DNA of 64,000 bases from Patiriisocius marinus (GCF_008974325.1 NZ_BKCG01000002.1:248001-312000); one strand, 5' to 3'. Counted from the stretch's first letter, positions 25,538-36,100 are shown. Notes: generated by a model from the letters alone, not told the origin. Numbers and translations are program-made.

Positions 25538-27319
25538 TTAAGATCTTCCGTAAAGCCCTTCGTATAGCGTTTTGTACATTTCCTTAATTACTTTTCTTTT
25601 AGGTTTCATAGTAGGAGTAAGGTGTCCACCTTCAATGCTCCAAACATCTGGAGTTAATGCGAAAGTTTTAATTTTTTCCCATTTCCCAAATTTTTCGTTG
25701 TACTGGTCTATTTCAGATTGAATCTTGTCTAAAAGTATTTGATCATTGCAAGCTTTATTAGCATCAGATGAAATATCATAACCTTTAACTTTTTTCCATT
25801 CATCAATATATTCCCAATTAGGTTGGATTAATGCTGCTGGCATTTTTTCTCCTTCACCAACAACAAGAATTTGTTCAATAAACAGAGATTGTTTCATTGC
25901 ATTCTCTAACAACTGTGGAGCTACGTATTTACCACCACTAGTCTTAAACATAGATTTTTTACGATCTGTAATTTTTAAGAAACCATCAGCATCAACAATT
26001 CCTATATCTCCTGTGTGGAAATATCCATTTTTTAATACTTCTTCAGTTTGAACAGGGTCTTTGTAATAACCTTGCATTACTTGTGGGCCTTTAATTAAAA
26101 TTTCGCCGTCTCCTGCAATTTTAACTTCAGTATCAGGTAAAGGTTTACCAACTGTTCCAATTTTAAATCCTTTATTACGCATATCATTAACACTCACTAC
26201 TGGAGATGTTTCAGTTAAACCGTATCCTTCCATAACAGGACAACCTGCTGCGTTAAATATTCTAGCTAGCCTAGGTTGCAATGCGGCAGAACCAGATGCA
26301 ATGGCTTTCAAATTTCCGCCAAGGGCTTCTTGCCACTTGCTAAAAATTAAATTTCTTGCAACACCTAATTTTGTCTCATACCACCAGCCATTTTTACCGT
26401 ATGGTTCCCATTGTAGACCTAAATCAACTGCCCAGAAAAATAACTTTCTCTTTACGCCAGTTAACGCATTTCCTTTTGCTATAATTTTATCATAAACTTT
26501 TTCTAAAAGTCTAGGTACTGCGCTCATTACATCAGGGTGAATTTCCTGAAGGTTTTCGCTAATGGTTTCTAGGCTTTCAGCATAATAAATACTTGTACCA
26601 CAATATTGATACATGTATAAAAGCATACGCTCGTAAATATGGCAAACGGGTAAAAAACTTAAAGCTTTAGAATCACCAAATGTTATAGGAAGTCTTCCTT
26701 CACTGTGCATTGCATTTGATGATATATTTTTATGAGAAAGCATTACACCTTTAGGTTTTCCCGTTGTACCAGAAGTATAAATAAGCGTCGCTAAATCATC
26801 TTCATTGACTGCTGCCATTCTCTTCTCTAATTCTTCTTGAAGATCTTTATTATCATTTCCAAGTGCAATTAATTCACTGTAGTTTTCTGTTCCGTTGAGA
26901 TCGTCAAAACAATAAATACCTAAAAGAGAAGGTACATTGGCTTTACATTTTTCAACTTTGTCGCGTACTTCTTTACAAGAAACGAATACATATTTTGCTT
27001 CAGAGTGATTTAAAACGTATTCATATTCTTCACTGCTAATTGTAGGATAAATAGGTACATCTTGAGCTCCTGTTTGAAGTATTCCTATATCACAAATGTT
27101 CCATTCAGTTCTATTTGTCATAGAAATGATTGCAACTTTATCATTAGGTTGAACGCCTAGTTTTATTAAACCACGGCTTAAAGCACAAGCTTTGTCTATA
27201 TATTCTTGAGTTGACGTTTTTGTCCAAGATCCATTAACCTTTGTTACAAGGGAATCTGCTAGGGGAAATTTTTCTAATTGATGATATGGGAAGTCAAAGA
27301 GTCTTTTTATCTCGGTCAT
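25538..27319 (-). CDS. Long-chain fatty acid-CoA ligase (AMP-forming)
   Basis: 593 residues of the ANL superfamily. The AMP/phosphate loop YTSGTTGKPKGVMLSHKN is near residue 182 and VMEGYGLTETSPVVS near residue 365. GYFHTGDIG and FLKITDRKKSMFKTSGGKYV form the hinge and C-terminal lid. Its architecture follows the long-chain (FadD15/FAA-like) branch common in Bacteroidota. It activates fatty acids to acyl-CoA, which feeds the fadNAE enzymes encoded about 4 kb upstream on the same strand. It has its own terminator and is not part of that operon. Confidence 0.93.
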   Translation of the reverse strand: MTEIKRLFDFPYHQLEKFPLADSLVTKVNGSWTKTSTQEYIDKACALSRGLIKLGVQPNDKVAIISMTNRTEWNICDIGILQTGAQDVPIYPTISSEEYEYVLNHSEAKYVFVSCKEVRDKVEKCKANVPSLLGIYCFDDLNGTENYSELIALGNDNKDLQEELEKRMAAVNEDDLATLIYTSGTTGKPKGVMLSHKNISSNAMHSEGRLPITFGDSKALSFLPVCHIYERMLLYMYQYCGTSIYYAESLETISENLQEIHPDVMSAVPRLLEKVYDKIIAKGNALTGVKRKLFFWAVDLGLQWEPYGKNGWWYETKLGVARNLIFSKWQEALGGNLKAIASGSAALQPRLARIFNAAGCPVMEGYGLTETSPVVSVNDMRNKGFKIGTVGKPLPDTEVKIAGDGEILIKGPQVMQGYYKDPVQTEEVLKNGYFHTGDIGIVDADGFLKITDRKKSMFKTSGGKYVAPQLLENAMKQSLFIEQILVVGEGEKMPAALIQPNWEYIDEWKKVKGYDISSDANKACNDQILLDKIQSEIDQYNEKFGKWEKIKTFALTPDVWSIEGGHLTPTMKPKRKVIKEMYKTLYEGLYGRS

Positions 27320-27384
27320 GTTCTATGTATTGTTTGCGTCATGCAAAATAAGGAAAATTCTTAAATTTTTATTAAACTTCTTAA

Positions 27385-27416
27385 AAACAAAAAAAGTCGC
27401 GATTTATTCGCGACTT
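27385..27416 (-). terminator. Terminator of the carboxypeptidase gene
   Basis: AAAGTCGCG and CGCGACTTT form the stem. On the minus strand it is followed by TTTTTTTG, about 20 bp past the stop at 27438. Confidence 0.85.
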
Positions 27417-27437
27417 TGATTATAAATAGTCCTTTTT

Positions 27438-29840
27438 TTACTGTTTTATAACTTTAATTGTTTCAGTTGTATCTCCTGACGTAAGTTGTAATATATATAA
27501 GCCCGATGCTACATTACTATAATCAAATTGCTGTGTAGCATTTAAGTTTGCTTTAGTTTCAATTAACTGACCTTGAATTGTATATAATGAAGCGTTATAA
27601 TTTGTAAGCGTTGTTTTGATATTTAAAATTTCAGCAACTGGATTTGGGTAAATAGTAAATTGTGACACCTCAGTGTCATCTATATTTAAGATTGTATCTC
27701 CAGATATATTGAACGAAATATCATCAAAATAAAATCCATCTTGACGTAATCCATTGTCACTTCTAAATACAAAACGGGCTTTTATGGTTTCACCAAGATA
27801 GTCACTTAGATCAATTTCTTCTAAAACCCAATCAAATTGTGCGCCTTCATAAAGTGGCTCTCCTTCTGGTTGAATGCTGTTAGAACTTCCTGCAACAGTA
27901 TAATTTCCACATTGCGCAATCCAGTTATTACCGTTATCTATTGAAATTTGGAATTGTGCATAATCAAAACCTGCTTCAATTTCCCATTTTGCATAAAAAG
28001 ATACAATTGCACCAGAAGCATTTGTTAAGTCAATTTCATCATTTATTTCAATTGACTTATTAGCATTGTTTTGATAATTTCCGTTAGGAGAGTCTGTAAT
28101 TGATGTTGATGGTGATACAAATGTTGTGTTAGTTGTGTCAAAACCGTTATTATCGTAATTAGCAAGACTATCGCCGTTATCTTCAAAAACTGGAGTTAAT
28201 GTCCCAAAATATTTAGTAATTCGGTGTTTTGTTTCGAAAATACCATTGTTAACTACTAAATCATAAATAATAGTTTCACCTTCTGTTGTTCCACCCGCTA
28301 AAATATATGGTATTGACCCAGATTGAGTTTCTAATAAATCTAATCCATTAAAAGTTTGTGATCCATTTACTACAGCAATATTAGCTGAAAGAGGTTCTAA
28401 ACTTACTGTAAAGTTTCCGTTTCCAGAGATACCTAAACGTTTGATGTCAAATTCAGCATTTACACTTGCATTATTTCCTACATATAAACTTCCCGAGTCT
28501 GAAACTATAGCAAAGTTATTAATCATTTTAGCAGACGTAAGGTTGAAATGCATCATCCCTTTAGAGATGTTTATTATTTCGTTTGACGATGGCCAAAATT
28601 CTGGGCCTATTTCAGGAGTGTAGGCATAAATAGCGTCGTGTGTACCTATTGTTCCGTACATAAAATCGTCACTATCTCCTGCAGCGGCATATAATTCAGA
28701 TGACAGGATATTGTTGAATCCATTTTCAGAAACTAATTCTTCGCCTAAAATTCTGAATAAGTCTTCATCCACAGATGGAGTATTTAATGCATATCCAAAA
28801 GGGCGTAACAATAAATCACCATAACTATGGTTATTAAATGCCATTACAAAATCGTGATTTTCAACAAACCATTTTAAAGCTTGGTTTTCAACCTCAGAGA
28901 ATGGTGCAGTTCCACGGTAGGTATCGTTATTTGGGTTACCAGAACTTCCTTCACCTCCCCACATTCCGTTAGAAGCGTCTCCGTCAATAAAGTATTCGTA
29001 GTTACGATTGTTATCCACACCAAATGAGTTTCCACCATTTTCTTTTCTATTTTTTCTCCAGAATCCTCCACCGTTAGGGTCAGTTAATTCGTTATATAAA
29101 TATCCGTCAGGATTAACAACAGGAACAAAGTATAGTTCACTATTATCTACTATTGCCTGTACTTCTGGGTCAGAATCATAATTTTCTAATAAATACCACA
29201 TATAGAAAATTAGTTGAGATAATGATTGTGGCTCACGAGCGTGATGTATTGCTGTATATAAAATTTGAGGTTCAGCCTCTTCCGTATTTGGATTGTCACT
29301 TATGCGTACCCATTGTATTCCATTTCCACCTATTGATGGTGAAACTCCGTTGTCTGGAGATCCTTCAGTTAAAAAGGTGCTTATATTTTCTTTAGCCGAA
29401 ATAAGATTAGGATATAATGCGCGCATTTGATCAAGCTCGTCAAGCATTTCTTGGTAGGTTAAAAAACCACCCATAGAGCCTAAGTTGAAATTAGTTGGTG
29501 TTTCATAATTAACACCGCTTTCAGCACAAGTTAAATTTCTAGAGGGTAATCGTTGTGCATTTCTTTCTAAGAAAAATTGTTTAGTGTCATCAATTAAAAT
29601 GTCTACTTGAAAACCATTTTCTCTTGCAATTTCTAATTCATTTTCTGAAAAATCTGATATAACATAATAGCCAAGTTTGTGTTTCCCGTGATCAACAGGT
29701 AATCCTAAATTTTCCAGTCTCGAAAGATCTGAAGGTTCTGAGTACAAAATTTTTGCACGTTGAAATTTTTCTTGCTGAAGTTGAGCAAATGTTGAAATGG
29801 TAATGAGCAGCAAACTCATTAATAGTAAGGTCTTTTTCAT
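27438..29840 (-). CDS. Secreted M14 zinc carboxypeptidase with T9SS sorting domain
   Basis: 800 residues with a signal peptide (MKKTLLLMSLLLITISTFAQ) and a propeptide-like region. The M14 core shows the zinc motif HAREPQSLSQ (HxxE, near residue 198) and VVNPDGYLYN. It continues with WRKNRKENGG, DNNRNYEYFI and FNNHSYGDLLLRPFG (third ligand), and ends with the catalytic Glu in YTPEIGPEFWPS near residue 411. Beta-sandwich domains follow, then a type A T9SS sorting domain (YPNPVAEILNIKTTLTNYNA). It should digest extracellular peptides from the C-terminus at the cell surface. A strong terminator follows. Confidence 0.95.
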   Translation of the reverse strand: MKKTLLLMSLLLITISTFAQLQQEKFQRAKILYSEPSDLSRLENLGLPVDHGKHKLGYYVISDFSENELEIARENGFQVDILIDDTKQFFLERNAQRLPSRNLTCAESGVNYETPTNFNLGSMGGFLTYQEMLDELDQMRALYPNLISAKENISTFLTEGSPDNGVSPSIGGNGIQWVRISDNPNTEEAEPQILYTAIHHAREPQSLSQLIFYMWYLLENYDSDPEVQAIVDNSELYFVPVVNPDGYLYNELTDPNGGGFWRKNRKENGGNSFGVDNNRNYEYFIDGDASNGMWGGEGSSGNPNNDTYRGTAPFSEVENQALKWFVENHDFVMAFNNHSYGDLLLRPFGYALNTPSVDEDLFRILGEELVSENGFNNILSSELYAAAGDSDDFMYGTIGTHDAIYAYTPEIGPEFWPSSNEIINISKGMMHFNLTSAKMINNFAIVSDSGSLYVGNNASVNAEFDIKRLGISGNGNFTVSLEPLSANIAVVNGSQTFNGLDLLETQSGSIPYILAGGTTEGETIIYDLVVNNGIFETKHRITKYFGTLTPVFEDNGDSLANYDNNGFDTTNTTFVSPSTSITDSPNGNYQNNANKSIEINDEIDLTNASGAIVSFYAKWEIEAGFDYAQFQISIDNGNNWIAQCGNYTVAGSSNSIQPEGEPLYEGAQFDWVLEEIDLSDYLGETIKARFVFRSDNGLRQDGFYFDDISFNISGDTILNIDDTEVSQFTIYPNPVAEILNIKTTLTNYNASLYTIQGQLIETKANLNATQQFDYSNVASGLYILQLTSGDTTETIKVIKQ

Positions 29841-29877
29841 AAAGTGATAATACTTTTAACAGAAGTGTTAAACGAAA

Positions 29878-29920
29878 TTAGTCCATAAAATTACGTATTT
29901 CTTACGCTCTTATGGACTAA
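29878..29920. repeat. Inverted repeat between purL and the carboxypeptidase gene
   Basis: TTAGTCCATAA and TTATGGACTAA are perfect 11-bp arms with a 21-bp spacer that itself contains TACGTA-like bases. There is no T run, so it is not a typical terminator. It lies 22 bp past the purL stop and 38 bp upstream of the carboxypeptidase start, and could serve either. Confidence 0.6.
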
Positions 29921-29941
29921 TTGTGGGTTAATTATGAGAAA

Positions 29942-32900
29942 TTACTTCTTATTTTCTAACCATTTTCTTGCATTAACAAAGCCTTCAAGCCAAGGTGAAA
30001 CTTCATCTTGACGATCGCTAGGGTAGTGACCCCAGTTCCAAGGGAATGTAGATCTTTCTAAATGTGGCATCATTACTAAATGACGTCCAGTAACATCTGT
30101 CATCATAGCTGTATTGAAATCACTTCCGTTAGGGTTAGAAGGAAAACCTTCATAACCATATTTACCTACAATATTGTAATGCTCTTCATTATTTGGGAAA
30201 GAGAATTTTCCTTCACCGTGAGCAGCCCAAATACCTAAGGTACTTCCAGCTAAGCTTGAAAGCATTACTGAATTGTTCTCTTGTATTTTTACTGATGTGA
30301 ATGAACATTCAAACTTTCCGCTATCATTATGTAGCATTTTTGGCTTTTCAGTATCTTCTTCATTAAGTAATCCTAATTCAACAAATAATTGGCAACCATT
30401 ACATACTCCTAATGATAAAGTATTGTCTTTAGCAAAGAAGTTTTTCAATGCTGTGTTTGCTTTGTCATTATATAAAAATGCGCCAGCCCATCCTTTAGCA
30501 GATCCTAAAACATCACTATTTGAAAATCCTCCTACGGCAGCTATAAATTTGATATCTTCAAGGGTTTCTCGACCGCTAATTAAATCTGTCATATGGACAT
30601 CTTTAACATCAAATCCAGCTAAATACATCGCATTAGCCATTTCGCGCTCACTATTACTTCCTTTTTCTCTAATGATAGCAGCTTTTATGCGTTCTCCTTT
30701 TGGTATTTGTGGTAAAGCTCCTGTAAAGTCCTTCGGAAATGTGAATTGTAAAGGTTGCTTCTTATAATTTTTAAATCTTGCATCTGCTTGATTTCCGCTC
30801 TGTTTTTTGTCTAAATGATATGAAGTGTTATACCAAGTATCGCGCATTTCAGCTATATCAAAATCTAAAGGATCACCGTTTGTTGAAATGCTCAGTGTAT
30901 TTGAAGCTATCACATTTCCGAGGATATTAAAATCGATATTATGGTCATTTAATAAACTTTCAAAAGCTTCATTATTATTTGTTTGAACTACTATAGCACA
31001 GTTTTCGGCAAATAATACTTTTACAGTATCTTCTCCTAATGCCGAAATATCTAGCGTGGCACCTATGTTAGTGTCAGCAAAAAATAATTCTAACAATGTA
31101 GTGATAAGTCCACCAGAAGCAACATCGTGACCTGCTACAACTAAGTCATTTTTAATTGCATGTTGGATAGTATTAAAAACTGTTTTTACATATGCTGCAC
31201 TCTTAACTGTTGGAGCTTCGTTACCAACAGTACTTAACATTTGACCAAAAGAAGAACCCCCTAATTTGTGAGTGTCTTGCGAAATATTAATATAATACAA
31301 GCTTCCTTGTTCGAATTGAGCAACTGGCTCGACAACCTTTTTAATATCACTACAATGAGCTCCTGCAGAAATAATTACAGTTCCCGGAGAAATAACTTCT
31401 TCGTTTTTGTATTTCTGTTTCATTGAAAGGGAATCTTTACCAGTAGGAACATTAATTCCAAGATCGATGCTAAATTCGCTAATTGCTTCAACAGCTTTGT
31501 ACAAACGAGCATCTTCTCCTTCATTATTACAAGGCCACATCCAGTTAGCTGAAAGTGATACGCTTTTAAGTCCGTTTTCAAGTGGTGCCCAAACAATGTT
31601 AGTTAATGCTTCAGTAATTGAGTTTCTAGAACCAGCAACAGGATCAATTAATCCTGAAATAGGGGAGTGACCAACACTTGTAGCTACACCATTAACACCG
31701 TTATAATCTAAGGCCATTACACCACAATTATTAAGTGGTAATTGTAAAGGGCCAGCACATTGTTGTTTAGCTACTTTACCGGTGACACAGCGGTCAACTT
31801 TATTAGTTAACCAGTCTTTACAAGCTACTGCTTCTAATTGTAAAACGTGGCTTACGTATGATGTAATATCTGAAACGTTATAAACTGGATTTTTATAATC
31901 ACGCTCAACCGTTTTATCTGTCATTATTGTTTTTGGTGAGCTACCAAACATATCTTCTAAAGCAAAATCCATAGGTTTCAAACCAGTAGTTTTACTTTGA
32001 AATGTAAATTGATGGTCACCAGTTACATCACCCACTTCATACATAGGAGAGCGTTCTCTATCTGCAACACGTTTTAATGTGTCAATATCTTTTTCACCAA
32101 TTACAAGACCCATTCGCTCTTGTGATTCGTTACCTATAATTTCTTTAGCAGAAAGCGTTGGGTCACCAATTGGTAATTTATCTAAATCAATTAATCCACC
32201 TGTGTCTTCTACTAATTCGCTTAGACAATTAAGGTGTCCACCTGCACCGTGATCGTGAATAGAAACAATAGGATTAATGTCACTTTCTACCATACCTCTT
32301 ACGGCATTGGCTGCACGTTTTTGCATTTCAGGATTAGAACGTTGTATGGCGTTAAGTTCAATTCCGCTAGAGAATTCACCTGTGTCAGCACTTGAAACTG
32401 CAGCACCACCCATACCTATTCTATAGTTTTCACCACCAAGAATCACAATTTTATCTCCAGTTTTTGGTGTGTCTTTTAAGGCTTGTTCTGCTTTACCATA
32501 GCCAATTCCTCCAGCCATCATAATCACTTTGTCAAAACCTAATTTACGTGCGTGTTCTTCGTGTTCAAAAGTTAAAACAGAACCTGTAATTAAGGGTTGC
32601 CCAAATTTGTTTCCAAAGTCTGACGCTCCATTACTTGCTTTAATCAAGATGTCTAAAGGTGTTTGGTATAACCAATCACGTTGTTCCATAGTTTTTTCCC
32701 AAGGTTTTGAATCATTTAGTCTTGAGTACGATGTCATATAAACAGCGGTACCAGCTAATGGTAATGAACCTTTTCCTCCCGCTAATCTATCTCTAATTTC
32801 TCCACCACTTCCTGTCGCAGCACCATTAAATGGCTCTACCGTTGTAGGGAAGTTGTGAGTTTCAGCTTTAAGCGAAATTACACTATCAAATTCTTTATTT

Positions 32901-33601
32901 TCGTAAAAATCAGGTTTGTCAGGACTTGCAGGAGCAAACTGAGTTGCTTTAGGTCCTTTCACAAATGCAACATTATCCTTATAAGCAGAAATAATATCGT
33001 TATGATTTTCACTACTTGTTTTCTTAATTAACTTAAATAGTGAAGATGGCATTTCCTCACCATCAATAACAAATGTTCCATTAAATATTTTGTGTCTACA
33101 GTGTTCACTGTTTGCTTGGCTAAAACCAAAAACTTCAGAGTCAGTAAGTGGACGTCCTAGTTTAGTAGCTAGGTTATCTAGATATGTTACTTCTTCATCG
33201 TTTAAAGCAAGACCTTCAGCTTTATTAAATGCTGAAATATTATCAATATTCTTAATAGGCTCTGGAGCGATATTAATGGTGAACATCTCTTGGTTTAGTT
33301 CACTATATTTTTGAGTAAGCATAGGATCGAAATCCTGGCTTATTTCCGAAGTATTGAAAAATTCTTCAATACGTATAATTCCTTCCACACCCATATTTTG
33401 AGTAATTTCTACTGCATTAGTACTCCAAGGAGTCACCATTGCGGCACGAGGACCTATATAGGATTCTTTTAAAACGGTTTCATTAACCTTAGCTTGGTTA
33501 CCAAATAGCCAACTTAATTTAGTGACATTTTCGGTTGATAAATCTTGAGTTGATTGGACTGCAAAAATGGTCTTTTTTACGTTTCCAAAGAAGTGAATCA
33601 T
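29942..33601 (-). CDS. purL: Phosphoribosylformylglycinamidine synthase, single-chain
   Basis: 1219 residues, the large PurL form. The synthase part has FSQANSEHCRHKIFNGTF, FKAETHNFPTTVEPFNGAATG-type motifs (here LKAETHNFPTTVEPFNGAAT) and IHDHGAGGHLNCLSELVED. The C-terminal class I glutaminase has the nucleophile Cys in LSLGVCNGCQLFVELG and the His-Glu pair in the WAAHGEGKF region and final helix. It converts FGAR, ATP and glutamine to FGAM in purine synthesis. It is alone on its strand, and a TAnnTTTG-like box (reverse CAAATGTA, 33622-33629) lies just upstream of the start. No riboswitch is visible upstream. Confidence 0.97.
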   Translation of the reverse strand: MIHFFGNVKKTIFAVQSTQDLSTENVTKLSWLFGNQAKVNETVLKESYIGPRAAMVTPWSTNAVEITQNMGVEGIIRIEEFFNTSEISQDFDPMLTQKYSELNQEMFTINIAPEPIKNIDNISAFNKAEGLALNDEEVTYLDNLATKLGRPLTDSEVFGFSQANSEHCRHKIFNGTFVIDGEEMPSSLFKLIKKTSSENHNDIISAYKDNVAFVKGPKATQFAPASPDKPDFYENKEFDSVISLKAETHNFPTTVEPFNGAATGSGGEIRDRLAGGKGSLPLAGTAVYMTSYSRLNDSKPWEKTMEQRDWLYQTPLDILIKASNGASDFGNKFGQPLITGSVLTFEHEEHARKLGFDKVIMMAGGIGYGKAEQALKDTPKTGDKIVILGGENYRIGMGGAAVSSADTGEFSSGIELNAIQRSNPEMQKRAANAVRGMVESDINPIVSIHDHGAGGHLNCLSELVEDTGGLIDLDKLPIGDPTLSAKEIIGNESQERMGLVIGEKDIDTLKRVADRERSPMYEVGDVTGDHQFTFQSKTTGLKPMDFALEDMFGSSPKTIMTDKTVERDYKNPVYNVSDITSYVSHVLQLEAVACKDWLTNKVDRCVTGKVAKQQCAGPLQLPLNNCGVMALDYNGVNGVATSVGHSPISGLIDPVAGSRNSITEALTNIVWAPLENGLKSVSLSANWMWPCNNEGEDARLYKAVEAISEFSIDLGINVPTGKDSLSMKQKYKNEEVISPGTVIISAGAHCSDIKKVVEPVAQFEQGSLYYINISQDTHKLGGSSFGQMLSTVGNEAPTVKSAAYVKTVFNTIQHAIKNDLVVAGHDVASGGLITTLLELFFADTNIGATLDISALGEDTVKVLFAENCAIVVQTNNNEAFESLLNDHNIDFNILGNVIASNTLSISTNGDPLDFDIAEMRDTWYNTSYHLDKKQSGNQADARFKNYKKQPLQFTFPKDFTGALPQIPKGERIKAAIIREKGSNSEREMANAMYLAGFDVKDVHMTDLISGRETLEDIKFIAAVGGFSNSDVLGSAKGWAGAFLYNDKANTALKNFFAKDNTLSLGVCNGCQLFVELGLLNEEDTEKPKMLHNDSGKFECSFTSVKIQENNSVMLSSLAGSTLGIWAAHGEGKFSFPNNEEHYNIVGKYGYEGFPSNPNGSDFNTAMMTDVTGRHLVMMPHLERSTFPWNWGHYPSDRQDEVSPWLEGFVNARKWLENKK

Positions 33602-33851
33602 TTGTTCGGGTTTTAGAGCAACAAATGTAGTTATTTTACCCTAAAATTTTTCTAATAAAAGTATCACATGAGGAAGTTTTGCCCCATTGTTTTCAACAAT
33701 TAGGTGTAAATTGCAAACAACTAATTAATTTGTAAGGTATTCATCATTTTTCTGACCTCTTTTTTATTGAAATAATACAATAATTTTTTTGGGTTTTTAA
33801 AATCTTCAAAATCATTACAAAAACAAATTATTAATTTTTAAAAAAAATACT

Positions 33852-36032
33852 ATGAAATTAAGTACTCTTGTTATTGCAGTAACTGCATTAACATCTTTTT
33901 CAGCGATGGCTCAGGATACTGTAGGCCCACAAGTTGTATCGACTGGAGAATTCTTAGGGAAAACAATTCCTTTACGTGATATGCCAGACATATATGAAAT
34001 GCAAGAAGCTGGTTATGAAAATATAAGAGAGATTAAACAGCGTTTTGACCCAACTCAAGCAGATGCAGTTATAAATCCAAATGCACTTCCATTAAATGGA
34101 GATGATTTAGTGAGACAAAGTGAGCAAGGTACTCGACAAGTAATGACTACCATGCAAAATTTTGAAGGTGCTTCATTAGCAGAAGGTCAAGCAGTACCAC
34201 CAGATCCTTCAGGAGCTGTAGGACCTAACCATTATGTTCATGCTGTAAATTTAGTTGTGAAAATATTTGACAAAACAGGAACTTTATTATCTGGACCTAC
34301 GTTTTTAGGAACGTTTTTAGGTTCTGGAAACAACAATGGAGATCCTATTGTAATGTATGATCAATTAGCAGATCGCTTTTTTGTAAGTCAGTTTAGAACT
34401 TCAGATAATGCATTAATTATAGGTGTTTCTGAAACTCCAGATCCAACGGGATCATATAACTTATACTCTTATTCATTAGATGCTTTCCCTGATTACCCAC
34501 ATTACAGTATTTGGCCTGATGCTTATTTTTTAACAGCGAATAAATTTAACGGTAATACTACCTATGCAATTGATAGACAAGGTATGATTAATGGTGATGC
34601 TAATCCTGCAATTATTGGTTTTAATCTTCCCCAAGTAGTTAGAAATCCAGCAACGGTTTTTAGCCCAGAACCTGCTAACTTAGTAGGAACTGATTTTGAT
34701 GCAGGAACACCTGGATATATCGTTTATTTACAAGATGACCAATGGGGTGGAGTAAGTTTCGACCATTTAAAAGTTTGGGAAATTGATGTTGATTTTGATA
34801 CACCAGCAAATTCTACAATTTCAGCAAACCCATTAGAGATTCCTACAGCTCCTTTTGATTCTTTTATTAGACCATTTGGACAAGGAGATATTGAACAACC
34901 TAATACTACTAGACGTGTTGATGCACAAAGTGGTATTATTAGCTATGCGGCAAATTACCGTAAATTTCCAACTCATAACTCTTGGGTAATTACAATGAAT
35001 ACAGATTTAGGAAACTTTACTCCTGGAATTCGCTGGATAGAACTACGTAATGATGCAACAAATGATTGGTCAATTTTTCAAGAAGGAACATTTGCTCCTG
35101 CTGATGGTGAAAAGCGTTTTATGAGTAGTGCAGCAATGGATATTGATGGAAATATTGGTATGGCTTACAATTTAGGAAGTGAAAATACACCAGTAGCTAT
35201 TAAATTTACAGGGCGTTTTGATGGAGACCCTCTTGGTGAAATGACCTTCCCTGAAAGTACAATTTGGAATGGAACTGGATGGCAAGCTAATACAAATAGA
35301 TTTGGTGATTATGCACATATGACTATGGACCCTGATGGACTTACATTTTGGCATACTACTGAATATTTTCAAGGTGTAAACAACTGGAGAACTCGTATTG
35401 CCTCTTTTAGATTAAATACAGGTTTATTGGCTGATGTAGGTGTATCTAGTTTTGTAACTCCTACTACTGGAGATCTAGGTAATGCTGAAACTGTAACTGT
35501 AAACGTATACAATTTTGGTAACGACCCACAATCTAACTTTGATGTTCAATTAAGTGTTGATGGAACTATTGTAGCTACTGAAACCTTTTCAGGAACATTA
35601 GCTCCATTTACTGGAGATACGTACACATTTACTCAAACAGTTGATTTATCTTCACCTCAAACAACCTATGATATTGAAGCAAGAACTTTATTAACAGGAG
35701 ATCAAAATGCTCCTAATGACCCTTTTTCAATTGAGGTAAATAATACATTACTTTCAACTAATGATGTTGAATTTAATAGTGGTGAATTTAATATTCTACC
35801 AATAGGATCTAAGCAATATGATTTAGATTTTAATACGCCTAGAGATTTTGGAGATATTAACTATACTGTTTATAATACTATAGGACAAAAAGTAACTGCT
35901 GGTAACCTTGAAAATAGAGGTAATGAGTATGTTGCAAGAATGGATATGTCAGCTGCAGTTGCAGGGGTGTATTTTGTTGTAGTATCAAACGGAGAGTTTC
36001 AAGCTACTAAAAGAGTTATTGTAAATAAATAA
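33852..36032 (+). CDS. Large secreted T9SS protein with CARDB-like domain, function unknown
   Basis: 726 residues with a signal peptide (MKLSTLVIAVTALTSFSAMAQ). The centre (residues 110-520) looks like a beta-propeller or sialidase-like region: GAVGPNHYVHAVNLVVKIFD, DRFFVSQFRTSDNALIIGVS, RTRIASFRLNTG. A CARDB-like domain (ADVGVSSFVTPTTGDLGNAE, then VNVYNFGNDPQSNFDVQLSV) follows at about 530-630. The C-terminus is a type A T9SS sorting domain (YTVYNTIGQKVTAGNLENR, AGVYFVVVS). It has no active-site motif I can point to. It is expected outside the cell, perhaps for binding. A strong terminator follows at 36051. Confidence 0.85.
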   Translation: MKLSTLVIAVTALTSFSAMAQDTVGPQVVSTGEFLGKTIPLRDMPDIYEMQEAGYENIREIKQRFDPTQADAVINPNALPLNGDDLVRQSEQGTRQVMTTMQNFEGASLAEGQAVPPDPSGAVGPNHYVHAVNLVVKIFDKTGTLLSGPTFLGTFLGSGNNNGDPIVMYDQLADRFFVSQFRTSDNALIIGVSETPDPTGSYNLYSYSLDAFPDYPHYSIWPDAYFLTANKFNGNTTYAIDRQGMINGDANPAIIGFNLPQVVRNPATVFSPEPANLVGTDFDAGTPGYIVYLQDDQWGGVSFDHLKVWEIDVDFDTPANSTISANPLEIPTAPFDSFIRPFGQGDIEQPNTTRRVDAQSGIISYAANYRKFPTHNSWVITMNTDLGNFTPGIRWIELRNDATNDWSIFQEGTFAPADGEKRFMSSAAMDIDGNIGMAYNLGSENTPVAIKFTGRFDGDPLGEMTFPESTIWNGTGWQANTNRFGDYAHMTMDPDGLTFWHTTEYFQGVNNWRTRIASFRLNTGLLADVGVSSFVTPTTGDLGNAETVTVNVYNFGNDPQSNFDVQLSVDGTIVATETFSGTLAPFTGDTYTFTQTVDLSSPQTTYDIEARTLLTGDQNAPNDPFSIEVNNTLLSTNDVEFNSGEFNILPIGSKQYDLDFNTPRDFGDINYTVYNTIGQKVTAGNLENRGNEYVARMDMSAAVAGVYFVVVSNGEFQATKRVIVNK

Positions 36033-36050
36033 TAACACTAGTTTATATTA

Positions 36051-36084
36051 AAAAGCGTCTTGATGAAAATCAAGACGCTTTTAT
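36051..36084 (+). terminator. Rho-independent terminator
   Basis: AAAAGCGTCTTGAT and ATCAAGACGCTTTT form a perfect 14-bp stem with loop GAAA, 18 bp after the stop. It can act on both strands. Confidence 0.92.
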
Positions 36085-36100
36085 TGTTTATAGTAATTGA

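Noticed and set aside
30273-30767. 164-codon open frame on the plus strand inside purL
   Set aside because: It lies fully antisense to a strongly conserved gene, has a composition without domain pattern, and is a shadow frame. The same holds for the other long antisense frames in fadN, fadE, carB and the phosphomutase gene.
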